A DNA stretch of 64,000 nt from Novosphingobium resinovorum (lineage in GTDB: Bacteria > Pseudomonadota > Alphaproteobacteria > Sphingomonadales > Sphingomonadaceae): assembly GCF_001742225.1 (NCBI RefSeq), contig NZ_CP017075.1, positions 1,984,001-2,048,000 on the forward strand, given 5' to 3'. The first letter of the stretch is position 1. Every line of letters begins with the position of its first letter. Positions 18,008-27,047 of this stretch are shown here, in pieces. Under the pieces are notes generated by a model, which made no database searches, had not been told where the DNA came from, and saw only the letters and a list, made by a program, of their open reading frames with translations. A program made the position numbers and the translations under genes.

Positions 18008-19435
18008 TCAGTTCCGGGGCCAGACGTCCAGCTTGGTCGGAGCCCCTCGCCCGCCCATGAAGTTCGCCAGGTTGCGGTGGAGGTTGATGACCTTCTGCTC
18101 CTGGTGCGGGTTGGGCAAGGGTCCGCGAAAGCCGCTGGACTTCATGCCCTTCTGCACGAACTGCATGTTGGAGAAGTCCTGCGCCAGCACCGATCCCCAG
18201 TTCTCGCCGATGGGGTCGGCATAGGTCCACTCGGTCTGCGGCGCCTCCCCTTCCGGGAAGCGTTCGAGGGCGTAGCTTTCGAACACGCACTTGTCCGGAT
18301 CGTCCTTGTAGGGGCGCACGCGGTAGCACAGCGCGAAGGTCTCGCCGTGGAGGATGTTCTGGTTGGGGAACAGGCCCCAGGCGAGGCCGCCTTCCTTCTT
18401 GATCTCGGGCGGAACCTCGGGCCAGATCACTCCGCGCGCGGCGTCGGCGGCCTTGGCGGATTTCAGCCAGTGGGCGATGCATTCCTGCGGGGTGGCGTCC
18501 TCCGGAAGCTCGATCTGGAGGCGAGCGGCGGCGTTCACCAGCGTCTCGGTGGAGGCGGAGTAGTTCACCGTCTCGTAGTTCTCGCGGATCAGCTCGTAGG
18601 TGGAAACGCGCGGGTCGTCGCCCTTGCCGGCGCGGGTGGTGCCGGCGCTCTCGCTCATCTCGAACTTGGCATCGCGCGTGTCGTAGCTGGAGACCGAGTG
18701 CAGCCCGTACTGGCGGCTCAGCGCGTAGTAATCGCCATAGGCCAGCAGCTGCGTATGCGTGCCCGCGACGTGGTAGGGTTCGAGGAACGCCTCGATCGCG
18801 GTCTTCCAGTTGCAGTCGTAGATCGCCCACTGGCGCCACTTGTAGTGCATCTTCTCCAGCTGGAAGTGCGAGAGGATTTCTCCCGCACGGCCCATCCACT
18901 CGGCCAGTGGCACGGCGTCGGGGTCCATCGTGATGTAGATGTAGCCGCCCCAGGTATCGACCTGGACTTCCGACAGGCAGGTCATCTCTGCCGTCAGCTT
19001 GTTCTGCCAGTCCTGCGGGTCGAGGATGTAGGTGTTCTGGCCCTCCAGATCGAAGGTCCAGCCGTGGAAGCCGCAGATGAAGTTGCGCCGGTTCGAGCCC
19101 CGGACATCATGGACCTTTCCCGGCAGCATGTCCGGCACAGAGACGAGCTGGCGTCCCCGGTGCGGGCAGACGTTGTGGAAGGCCTTCAGCGAACCGTCGT
19201 CCTTGCGCAGCACGATCACGGATTCGTCGGCGACGTCGTAAGTCAGCCAGTCGCCGGGGTTCGGCAGGTCGCTCTCGCGCTCGACCATCTGCCAGACCTT
19301 GGGCCACAGCAGCGTCTTCTCCGCCGCGAGGTAGTCCTTCGAGAGAAACGCCTCGGTCGGGTAAGTGGCGAGCACTTCGGCGTCCATATCGGCGGCGGTC
19401 AGGCGCGAGGGCTCGAAAGCCTCTGGCTTGTTCAT
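18008..19435 (-). CDS. Aromatic ring-hydroxylating dioxygenase alpha subunit (Rieske oxygenase)
   Basis: A 475-aa Rieske non-heme iron oxygenase. The cluster ligands are CPHRGR and CGFHGWTF (CxH and CxxH, about residues 90-130). The catalytic iron site is EPYHVAGTH, with the Asp in SVLAQDFSN as the probable carboxylate. The large subunit would hydroxylate an aromatic or related substrate using electrons from a separate ferredoxin and reductase. No beta subunit, ferredoxin or reductase gene is nearby, so the substrate cannot be inferred. It appears to be transcribed alone. Confidence 0.93.
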   Translation of the reverse strand: MNKPEAFEPSRLTAADMDAEVLATYPTEAFLSKDYLAAEKTLLWPKVWQMVERESDLPNPGDWLTYDVADESVIVLRKDDGSLKAFHNVCPHRGRQLVSVPDMLPGKVHDVRGSNRRNFICGFHGWTFDLEGQNTYILDPQDWQNKLTAEMTCLSEVQVDTWGGYIYITMDPDAVPLAEWMGRAGEILSHFQLEKMHYKWRQWAIYDCNWKTAIEAFLEPYHVAGTHTQLLAYGDYYALSRQYGLHSVSSYDTRDAKFEMSESAGTTRAGKGDDPRVSTYELIRENYETVNYSASTETLVNAAARLQIELPEDATPQECIAHWLKSAKAADAARGVIWPEVPPEIKKEGGLAWGLFPNQNILHGETFALCYRVRPYKDDPDKCVFESYALERFPEGEAPQTEWTYADPIGENWGSVLAQDFSNMQFVQKGMKSSGFRGPLPNPHQEQKVINLHRNLANFMGGRGAPTKLDVWPRN

Positions 19436-19663
19436 GGTCGTCTCCCTTGGCGTCCGGCCCGTCCTTTCGCGGCGGGGACGCGGTGGCCGGGCACGCCATT
19501 ATTCAACACCACTGTCTACTAGGACAAGCCTCCGCCGGTTTCCAGAGGGCCATGCGCGCAACGCCGGGGCGATGGCGTGCCCACAAACGCCAAGGGAGGA
19601 GGCGCTCATCGGCGCCCCCTCCCCTGCATTTTCCCTTAGGGCATTCTCCCGAAGGAGCCTCGA

Positions 19664-22123
19664 TCAGAGACCGATCACGCCGCCGTCGTTCCGGGTGATC
19701 GCGACGATCGACGAGCGCGGACGCACCGTCTTGGCGGCCGAGGCGTTGCTCTGGGTATCGGGCCAGTTGCTGCCCGGCGCCGTCACCGAGCCGCTTTCGC
19801 CCGGATGCTGGATGCCGACGAACAGCGTGCGGCCGTCCGGCGTCGAGTCGATGCCGGTGATTTCGCACTGGCTCGGCCCGACGAGGAAGCGGCGCAGGTT
19901 GGCCGCGGTCGCCTTGGCGCCGACAAAGGTGTTCTGCGTGTTGCCCGCGTTGTTCACCGTGTAGGCACCGCCGTCACCGACGTGACCGGGGATCGCGGCG
20001 AGCAGCATGCAGTTGGTGCGGTCGGTCAGCGCGCCGTCGTCGGTCTCGATCCACAGCAGCGGGTTGATCTGCCCCGCCGGGTTGCTGGCGCGCGAGAACC
20101 AGGCGCCGTCCGGGCTGGAGAAGTCGTTGGCGGTAGTGAGGCCCGAGATGTTGACGTTGGTGGGATTGGCATCGGTCGCGTCGGCGCCGAACAGGTAGAT
20201 GTCCCACTTGAACGTCGTGGCGCTGGTGGTGTCGCCGTCTTCGCGAAGACGCACGATATGGCCGTTCGGGTTGCCGGTCTGCGCCGAGTTCGACGGCCCC
20301 TTGGGGTCGTTGTACGAGCGCGGGTTGGCGGCGTTGGTGCCGGTGACCGGACGGAACGAATTGTTCGAGTTGGTCAGCGTCAGGTAGATTTCGCCGGTGG
20401 CGGGGTTGCCCGCCGTCCACTCCGGACGGTCCATCGGCGTCGCCCCCAGCGCGTCGGCGGCGAAGCGGGTGTTGACGCAGATGTCGGCCTGGCTGGTGAA
20501 CGTGTACTCCCGATAGGAACCGCTCGCGGCACGCTTCGGGAAAGTCGGGCTGTAGACCAGCGGCATCCAGGTGCCGGTGCCGTCGGCATTGAACCGGGCG
20601 ACGTAGAGCGTGCCGGTGTCCATGTACTTGTCGCCGATCGCGAGACGGTCGGCGGCGTCGGCATCGGCTTCCACCCAGGTCGCGGCGGAGACGAACTTGT
20701 AGAGGTACTCGCCGCGCGAATCGTCGCCCATGTAGAACGCCGGCTTCTGCCCGGCCACCGCGCGCACGAAGGCGCCTTCATGGCCGAAACGGCCGAGCGC
20801 GGTGCGCTTGCGCGGGGTCGACTTGGGATCGTAGGGATCGATCTCGACCACCCAGCCGAACTGGTTCGGCTCGTAGCGGAAGTCGTCGGCCGCAGTGGCG
20901 CCCTTGATCGTGGCGTTCCAGCGGGTGATGCGATCGTCGGTGGCGGAAGCGGTCGACCAGTCGTTGTTGCCGGAGCGGCTGGTGATGCCGTTGCGCTTCA
21001 GCGAATCGATCTCGGCCACCGTGCGCGCTGCATCGTCCGAAGCGTCGCGGCGGAAGTAGCCGGCGTAGTTCTCCTCGCAGGTGAGGTAGGTGTTCCAGCC
21101 GGTGACGCCGTTGGCGCAGTTGTTGATGGTGCCGCGTCCGATCTTGCCGTCCTTGCCGTAGGCGGTGACCAGGAACGGCGAGCCCGCCGCCGGGCCGCTG
21201 AACGCCATCGGCGTGTTGGGGGTGATGCGGCGGTTGAGCGCGCCGCCCTGTACCAGGCTCCACTTGCGGCTGCCGTTGTCGATGTACTCGGTGACCGAGA
21301 CGCCGTGGCACTCGATCTCCTTGATCGCTTCGGCCAGCGGGCGCGGCGCCGGGGTCGGGCCGTTCGGGTGGAGGTACTGCTCCGAGATGTTCTCGTGGTT
21401 CTGGACCATCAGGCCGCGCGTCGAGATGTTGCGGTCCGGCTTGTTGGCGGCAGACAGGCCGAAGAAGTGCAGCGCGTCGCCGTGGTCGCCGATGCGCTTG
21501 TCGAAGTCGGCGTCCGAACCGTCGTTCTTGTAGGCAGCCGTTCCGGCCACGATCGGATCGCCCAGCCGTCCCATGACGGTGACCGAGTAGCCCTCGGGAA
21601 CCACGACCACGTCGGCCAGCGAATGGGCGACGGCGCTGAAACCGAGAACCGCAGGCGAAACGCGCACGGTGGTGGTGGCGGTCACCGCCTCGCCGATCAG
21701 CGGCTTGGCGCTGAACTGGAAGACGAGGTCGGTGGCGGCCGCGACGGCCGGGGCGATGAAGCTCACGGTGGCACCGCCGCCGCTCAGAGCGACTGCGGGA
21801 CCGGTGCGCTGCGTCCAGCCGGCATCCTGGCCGTTGCCAGAGACGGTGCCGGTCAGCGTGACGACGCGGCCCGCGCTGGTGGCAACGCTGCTGCCCGCCG
21901 AGACGGAGACGGCGCCGCCGATGGTGCCGCCCTGGCCGTCGTCACCGCATGCGGAAAGAAGGCTGGTGCCCATGAAGGCCATCGTGGTCGCACCGGCGCC
22001 GCGGAACATGGCGTTGCGGCGCGAGTAACGCTCCGCGGCCATGCTCTCCAGCGAGCGCTGCGTGGTGTCATTGGTATCGACGTCACCGTCCGTATACGCG
22101 GTGACCGGATTCATCTCGGTCAT
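19664..22123 (-). CDS. PhoX-family phosphatase (DUF839), Tat-exported lipoprotein-like
   Basis: An 819-aa protein. Near the N-terminus YSRRNAMFRGAG is a twin-arginine signal, followed by a hydrophobic stretch ending LLSACGDDG, which could be lipidated. A Ca/Fe-dependent PhoX beta-propeller follows; NNCANGVTGWNTYLTCEENY is the hallmark segment around the metal-bridging Cys. Residues 70-165 form an extra Ig-like, Val/Thr-rich domain before the propeller. PhoX enzymes release phosphate from monoesters in the periplasm. The leader has two copies of GACCAATAAG just before the gene; no clear Pho box was seen. Confidence 0.88.
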   Translation of the reverse strand: MTEMNPVTAYTDGDVDTNDTTQRSLESMAAERYSRRNAMFRGAGATTMAFMGTSLLSACGDDGQGGTIGGAVSVSAGSSVATSAGRVVTLTGTVSGNGQDAGWTQRTGPAVALSGGGATVSFIAPAVAAATDLVFQFSAKPLIGEAVTATTTVRVSPAVLGFSAVAHSLADVVVVPEGYSVTVMGRLGDPIVAGTAAYKNDGSDADFDKRIGDHGDALHFFGLSAANKPDRNISTRGLMVQNHENISEQYLHPNGPTPAPRPLAEAIKEIECHGVSVTEYIDNGSRKWSLVQGGALNRRITPNTPMAFSGPAAGSPFLVTAYGKDGKIGRGTINNCANGVTGWNTYLTCEENYAGYFRRDASDDAARTVAEIDSLKRNGITSRSGNNDWSTASATDDRITRWNATIKGATAADDFRYEPNQFGWVVEIDPYDPKSTPRKRTALGRFGHEGAFVRAVAGQKPAFYMGDDSRGEYLYKFVSAATWVEADADAADRLAIGDKYMDTGTLYVARFNADGTGTWMPLVYSPTFPKRAASGSYREYTFTSQADICVNTRFAADALGATPMDRPEWTAGNPATGEIYLTLTNSNNSFRPVTGTNAANPRSYNDPKGPSNSAQTGNPNGHIVRLREDGDTTSATTFKWDIYLFGADATDANPTNVNISGLTTANDFSSPDGAWFSRASNPAGQINPLLWIETDDGALTDRTNCMLLAAIPGHVGDGGAYTVNNAGNTQNTFVGAKATAANLRRFLVGPSQCEITGIDSTPDGRTLFVGIQHPGESGSVTAPGSNWPDTQSNASAAKTVRPRSSIVAITRNDGGVIGL

Positions 22124-22274
22124 GGTTATTGCCCCCTTATTGGTCGCGCTTATTGGTCGCAGGGGCGAGTGCTAGGGGCCATTCATGACGCGAAAGTGCA
22201 GGTTCGATGGCAAATCGATGTCGTTATTCTGACCATATTGCGACGACGGCCCAAAGCGGCCCGTCGCGCGGGCC

Positions 22275-23027
22275 TTATCCCTCCTTGGGATAGACGTCCC
22301 CGAGCACGCGGCGGAAATGCCCTTCGACCTGATCGTTGCAGGCGCAGGCACGGTTCTTCAGCCCTTCGCGGTCGAGCACCTCGATGCCGCCGCGACGGGT
22401 GCGCACCATGCCGTCGCGCTTGAAACGCTGCAGCACCCGGCTGGCATAGCTGCGGCCGATGCCCATCATCGAGGCGAGCTGCTCCTGCGTCATCGTCACG
22501 TCGTTGCGCCCGATCCGGTCGACGGCCGCCGAGAGCCACTTCGCCGCGCGCTGCTCGATCGTGTGGACGGCATTGCAGGCGATCGACTGGAACACCTGCG
22601 CCATCACGCAATCGGCATAGCGTGCGAAAAGATGCGCAATCGCGGGCGAGCGCTCCTTGGCCGCCTCGATATCTCGCGAGGCGATGCGCAGGAACACCCC
22701 GTCGTGCAGCACGTTGGCCCGCGCATAGGCCGGGAGCGAGCCGTGGCTGACGATCCCGCCCAGCGCCCCTTCGCGGCCCACGAGGATGGTTTCGACCGCC
22801 GTGCCGTCCTCCATCTCGACGAAGTAGGAACACATCGCGCCGCCGGTCGGAAAATAACAGTAATCGACGCTGTCGCCGGGCTGGTAGATGATTTCGCCCG
22901 ACTTCAACCGGCACTCGCCCAGCTTAGGCTCGATCAGCGCGAAGTCGTCCTGCCGCAGCGCCGTGAGCAGGTCGCTGCCGGCGATCGCGGCGGCGGAAAC
23001 CGGGCTTGTCTGCGGGATCGTGCTCAT
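22275..23027 (-). CDS. Crp/Fnr-family transcriptional regulator
   Basis: A 250-aa regulator with a cyclic-nucleotide-binding fold (YQPGDSVDYCYFPTGG, roughly residues 25-150) and a Crp-type winged helix (MTQEQLASMMGIGRSYASRV, about residues 175-215). No FNR-type Cys cluster is present, although CACND sits near the C-terminus. It ends about 150 nt from the phoX start and is divergent from bphO, so it could regulate either; the ligand is unknown. Confidence 0.9.
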   Translation of the reverse strand: MSTIPQTSPVSAAAIAGSDLLTALRQDDFALIEPKLGECRLKSGEIIYQPGDSVDYCYFPTGGAMCSYFVEMEDGTAVETILVGREGALGGIVSHGSLPAYARANVLHDGVFLRIASRDIEAAKERSPAIAHLFARYADCVMAQVFQSIACNAVHTIEQRAAKWLSAAVDRIGRNDVTMTQEQLASMMGIGRSYASRVLQRFKRDGMVRTRRGGIEVLDREGLKNRACACNDQVEGHFRRVLGDVYPKEG

Positions 23028-23291
23028 TTGTGCTCCTTGGGCGGCTCGGCGTGACGCATGGGCGTGACGACCGGAAGGGCCGACGCAAAGGGTCGCAATC
23101 CTGCGCCGTCCGGAAACGACAACCCAGCCAAGGGCCTACGGTTCCAGGATGCGGTCATAAGTGAACAGACCGTCCGTTTCAGAGATGCTATGTGTTACTC
23201 AGGAACATTATCCGGGATCATCTGTTCCCGGACCCAGGCGTGCCTTGTCGGTCCGCTTGCAAACGGCCCTCGCGGCCTTATTCGGATAATC

Positions 23292-23885
23292 ATGCAAGAC
23301 GCCCTCGGATCGCCCGTAATGCCCGACATGCTGACCGTGCTGCGCGAAGCGACCGGCCCCTCTCACGAGCGGCTGGACGCATCCTTCGGCGCGCTGGACC
23401 TGATGACCCGCGACGGGCTCGGGCGCTTCCTTGCCGCGCACGCCGCCGGGCTGGAGCCGATGTTCCCCGCCTTCCGCGCCTTTCTGGAGAGCGAACTCGG
23501 CCTCGAATGCCCGGACTATCCGGCCATGCTGCGCGCCGATCTCGATGCTCTCGGCGTCGATGCCGTGCCCTCTATCGAGACGCCTGCCGGGCTCGATGCG
23601 GCAGGCGGCGAGGCAGGCATCGCCTATGTCGTCTCCGGCTCGCGCCTTGGCCTCGTGGTCATTCGCCAGCGCGGCTACTGGGGCGAGTCGAAGGGCTTCC
23701 GCTCTGCCTACATGAGCGACGGGCGCGGCCACGACGCGTGGAAGGCGCTTGTCCCGGTCCTGCGGACCCGCGCGTATGCGCCCGATCAGGCGGAGGCGCT
23801 GCGCACCGCCGCCCTCGCCGCGTTCGAGACGTTCTCGCGCGCATTCGCCGCCAGTGCCGGCCTCGCGGCGCGTGTCGATGGCTGA
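23292..23885 (+). CDS. bphO: Biliverdin-producing heme oxygenase
   Basis: A 197-aa heme oxygenase-like protein. The probable proximal His is in ATGPSHERLDASFG, and the distal helix region resembles GSRLGLVVIRQRGYWGESK. It opens heme to biliverdin IX-alpha, the chromophore of the phytochrome encoded next. The ATG at 23292 was chosen over upstream starts because the extra N-terminus has no family similarity. The stop overlaps the bphP start by 8 nt, a strong sign of a bphO-bphP operon. Confidence 0.85.
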   Translation: MQDALGSPVMPDMLTVLREATGPSHERLDASFGALDLMTRDGLGRFLAAHAAGLEPMFPAFRAFLESELGLECPDYPAMLRADLDALGVDAVPSIETPAGLDAAGGEAGIAYVVSGSRLGLVVIRQRGYWGESKGFRSAYMSDGRGHDAWKALVPVLRTRAYAPDQAEALRTAALAAFETFSRAFAASAGLAARVDG

Positions 23886-26442
23886 CGCGATGCACCAGGT
23901 AGACCTGTCCACCTGCGACCTCGAGCCGATCCACATCATCGGCCGCATCCAGAGCTTCGGCTGGCTGCTGTCGTTCTCCAGCGACTGGATCATCAACCAC
24001 GTCTCGGTGAACTGCACCGACCTGTTCGGCCGCGACGCACGCGATCTCGTCGGCCTTTCCGCCACCGAGTTCCTGTCGCAGGAAGCCCTGCACGACATCC
24101 GCACGCGCCTGCAGATCCTCGGCAGCGCGGGCACCGTCGAGCGCATGTTCGAGGTGGACCTGATCGGCGACGGCCGCGTCTTCGACGTCGCCGTGCACAA
24201 TTCCGGCCGCTCCTTCATCCTGGAGATCGAGCCCCACGAAGGCGGCAAGCGCCGCGACTTCGTTTCCTACGTGCGCCCGATGATCGAGCGGCTCCGCCAG
24301 TCGCCCTCCATCGAGCAATTGTGCTCCAGCGCCGCGCGCCATCTGCGCGGCCTCACCGGCTTCGACCGGGTGATGGTCTACCGCTTCGAGGGCGACGGCG
24401 CGGGCGAAGTCATCGCCGAGAGCCTGAACGGCATGGTCGACAGCTTCAAGGGCCAGCACTTCCCCTCGTCCGACATTCCGGCGCAGGCGCGCAAGCTCTA
24501 CACCCGCAACCTGCTGCGCATCATCAGCGACGTCGACGACCCGACGGTGCCGATCATCCCCGCGACCAATCCCAACGGCGATCCTCTCGACCTGTCGATG
24601 TCGGGCCTGCGCGCGGTGTCGCCGATCCACATCGAATACTTGCGCAACATGGGCGTGAAGGCGTCGATGTCGGTCTCGATCATGCGGCGCGGCAAGCTGT
24701 GGGGGTTGATGGCCTGCCACCACTATTCGCCGCTGACGCTGTCCTATTCGGTACGCACCGCGAGCGAGCTGTTCGGCGAATTCTTCTCCTACCTGCTGGA
24801 GCAGAAGGAGACCGATTTCTCGACCGAGAAGCGCGCGGAATCGATGCGCCTCCACGACGAGATCATGGCCCGCGTCGCCGGCGGCGGATCGCTGCTGGAA
24901 GCCTTCGACGACTTCACCGATTCGATCCGGCAGGTGATCCCCTTCGACGGCGTCGTCGGCTGGGTGGACGGCCGCTTCATCGGCCACGGTGCGGTGCCCG
25001 ATCAGACGCAGTTCGCCACCCTCGCGCGGTTCCTCAACACCGCCGGAGCCAGCACGGTCTGGGCATCGGACAACATTTCCGCGGTCTACCCGCCTGCGGC
25101 GGAATGGGCGGACAAGGCATCGGGCCTGCTGGCCCTGCCGGTCAGCCGTTCCCCGCGCGACTACATCGTGCTGTTCCGGGGCGAGGCGGTGCGTGAGGTG
25201 AAGTGGGCCGGCAACCCCGAAAAGGCCATCGAACTCGGCCCCAACGGCGCGCGCCTGACCCCGCGCAAGAGCTTCGAGATCTGGCGCGAGGAACGGCGCG
25301 GCTATTCGCGTCCCTGGACCGACGAGGAAGTCTCCTCCGCCGAAGCGCTGCGCATCACCCTGCTCGAAGTCGTGCTGCGCCTGTCGGACGCCGCCAACGT
25401 CGAGCGCGAGCAGGCCAGCCAGCAGCAGGACATGCTGATCGCGGAACTGAACCACCGCGTGCGCAACATCCTCAACCTGATCCGGGGCCTCGTCGCCCAG
25501 AGCAAGGAAGGCGCGCGCACGATCGACGAATTCGCCGAGATCGTCGGCAGCCGCATCCATGCCCTCGCCCGCGCGCACGATCAGGTGACGCGCAAGGACT
25601 GGTCGCCCTCCTCGCTCTACGACCTGATCCGCACCGAGACCGACGCCTATGCCAGCCACTCGCTGGACCGGGTGGTGATCGATGGGCCGGACGCGCTGAT
25701 CGCCCCCGCCGCCTTCACCACGCTGGCGCTGGTGATCCATGAACTGATGACCAATTCGTGCAAGTACGGCGCGCTGTCGGATTCGCACGGGCAAGTCACC
25801 GTGACGCTGAACCGCAGCGACGACGGCGCACTGGAGATCGACTGGCGCGAGGAAGGCGGTCCGCCAGTCCGGGAACCCACCCGGCGCGGCTTCGGCTCGA
25901 CCATCATCGAGCGCACGATTCCGCACGAACTGGGCGGCTCGGCCTCGGTGATCTACCCGGTGGACGGGTTGCACGCGCTGTTCCTGATCCCCTCCGACCA
26001 TATCTCCGGCTTCGAGACCCCCGGCGCGGTCCTGCGCGAGCCGGTGAGCGAGCCTCCGCAACCCGCCGAGTTCACCAAGGAACTGGGCTCCGGCGCGGCG
26101 CTGATCGTCGAGGACAACGTGATCATTGCCATGGAGGCGGAAGACGTGCTGCGCGGCTTCGGCTTCACCGACTGCCGCATCGCCGGCTCCGTCAACGCCG
26201 CGCTCGGCATTCTCGAAGGCTCCGACGTGAGCTTCGCGATGCTCGACGTGAACCTCGGCAAGGATACCAGCGAGGCGGTGGCCCACGAACTGGAAGCGCG
26301 GGCGATCCCCTTCATCTTCGCCAGCGGCTACGGCGAACGCTCGCTGCAGTCCGGCGCGTTCAAGAGCGTTCCGGTAGTGACCAAACCCTACGGCGAACGC
26401 GACGTGCGCTCGGCGATCGGGCGGGTGATCAAGGGGCGGTAG
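23878..26442 (+). CDS. bphP: Bacteriophytochrome histidine kinase with fused receiver
   Basis: An 854-aa red/far-red photoreceptor. Cys13 (LSTCDLEPIHIIGRIQSFGW) is the usual biliverdin attachment site. A PAS domain, a GAF domain with SDIPAQARKLY and a PHY domain with LTPRKSFEIWREERRGYSRP follow. The kinase is of the HWE/HisKA_2 type (LNHRVRNILNLIRGLVAQSK), with the ATPase N-box MTNSCKYGA. The C-terminal 120 residues form a receiver (ALIVEDNVIIAMEAEDV, MLDVNLG, VTKPYGERD). So it is a hybrid kinase with an intramolecular or competing phosphorylation site. HWE kinases commonly feed into the alphaproteobacterial PhyR pathway, and phyR lies 11 kb away. Confidence 0.95.
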   Translation: MADAMHQVDLSTCDLEPIHIIGRIQSFGWLLSFSSDWIINHVSVNCTDLFGRDARDLVGLSATEFLSQEALHDIRTRLQILGSAGTVERMFEVDLIGDGRVFDVAVHNSGRSFILEIEPHEGGKRRDFVSYVRPMIERLRQSPSIEQLCSSAARHLRGLTGFDRVMVYRFEGDGAGEVIAESLNGMVDSFKGQHFPSSDIPAQARKLYTRNLLRIISDVDDPTVPIIPATNPNGDPLDLSMSGLRAVSPIHIEYLRNMGVKASMSVSIMRRGKLWGLMACHHYSPLTLSYSVRTASELFGEFFSYLLEQKETDFSTEKRAESMRLHDEIMARVAGGGSLLEAFDDFTDSIRQVIPFDGVVGWVDGRFIGHGAVPDQTQFATLARFLNTAGASTVWASDNISAVYPPAAEWADKASGLLALPVSRSPRDYIVLFRGEAVREVKWAGNPEKAIELGPNGARLTPRKSFEIWREERRGYSRPWTDEEVSSAEALRITLLEVVLRLSDAANVEREQASQQQDMLIAELNHRVRNILNLIRGLVAQSKEGARTIDEFAEIVGSRIHALARAHDQVTRKDWSPSSLYDLIRTETDAYASHSLDRVVIDGPDALIAPAAFTTLALVIHELMTNSCKYGALSDSHGQVTVTLNRSDDGALEIDWREEGGPPVREPTRRGFGSTIIERTIPHELGGSASVIYPVDGLHALFLIPSDHISGFETPGAVLREPVSEPPQPAEFTKELGSGAALIVEDNVIIAMEAEDVLRGFGFTDCRIAGSVNAALGILEGSDVSFAMLDVNLGKDTSEAVAHELEARAIPFIFASGYGERSLQSGAFKSVPVVTKPYGERDVRSAIGRVIKGR

Positions 26443-26484
26443 GAGCCCCTTGCCAAACTCTGCCATGGGCGTAGATTTTACGGG

Positions 26485-26718
26485 ATGACCACGATGAACA
26501 TCTCGCTTACGGAACCGCTCAAGCAGTTCGTCGATCGGCAGGTTTCCGGCGGCGGCTACGACAGCAGCAGCGAGTATGTGCGTGACCTGATCCGCAAGGA
26601 ACAGGACCGCCAGTCCTTGCGCGACCTGCTGCTTGACGGTGCCCGATCCGCTCCAGGTGCAACGGCGGACGATGCCTACTTTCAGGATTTGAGAAGCCGG
26701 GTCCGCCACTCGGAATGA
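26485..26718 (+). CDS. parD: ParD-type antitoxin
   Basis: A 77-aa protein with a ribbon-helix-helix start (MNISLTEPLKQFVDRQVSGG, SSSEYVRDLIRKEQ). This fits the ParD/CC2985 antitoxin family, which neutralises ParE and represses its own operon. The ATG at 26485 is used; MNI starts 9 nt later. Its stop overlaps the next start (ATGA). Confidence 0.9.
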   Translation: MTTMNISLTEPLKQFVDRQVSGGGYDSSSEYVRDLIRKEQDRQSLRDLLLDGARSAPGATADDAYFQDLRSRVRHSE

Positions 26719-27044
26719 CCGCCAAGCCCGTAGTCCCGCGCGAACGGGCTCATCTCGACGTCCGGGACACCATCGATCACTACATGCGCGATGCGGGGGC
26801 CCCGGTTGTGCTCGATTTCATCGACGCGCTGCAGGCGGCCTATCGCACCATCGGCGAGCACCCGGGCATCGGCTCACCACGCTATGCCCATGAACTCGAC
26901 GTGCCCGGGCTGCGTCATCGCCGCCTGCGGAACTTCCCGCAGATCGTGTTCTATATCGAACAGCCCGACCACATCGACGTCTGGCGCGTGCTCGATGCCC
27001 GGCGAGATATTCCCCAGCAGCTGGCTCCGGAGGCTGACGAGTAG
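26715..27044 (+). CDS. parE: ParE-type toxin (RelE/ParE superfamily)
   Basis: A 109-aa protein. HLDVRDTIDHYMRDAGAPVV, the GIGSPRYAHELDVPGLRHRRL segment and FPQIVFYIEQPDHIDVWRVL fit the ParE fold; characterised ParE toxins inhibit gyrase. It forms a standard antitoxin-toxin pair with the overlapping upstream gene, between bphP and the convergent GGDEF-EAL gene. It is probably intact. Confidence 0.9.
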   Translation: MTAKPVVPRERAHLDVRDTIDHYMRDAGAPVVLDFIDALQAAYRTIGEHPGIGSPRYAHELDVPGLRHRRLRNFPQIVFYIEQPDHIDVWRVLDARRDIPQQLAPEADE

Positions 27045-27047
27045 CCC

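Noticed and set aside
26485..27044. parDE as part of a larger defence island
   Set aside because: Neighbours are ordinary signalling genes and base composition does not change.
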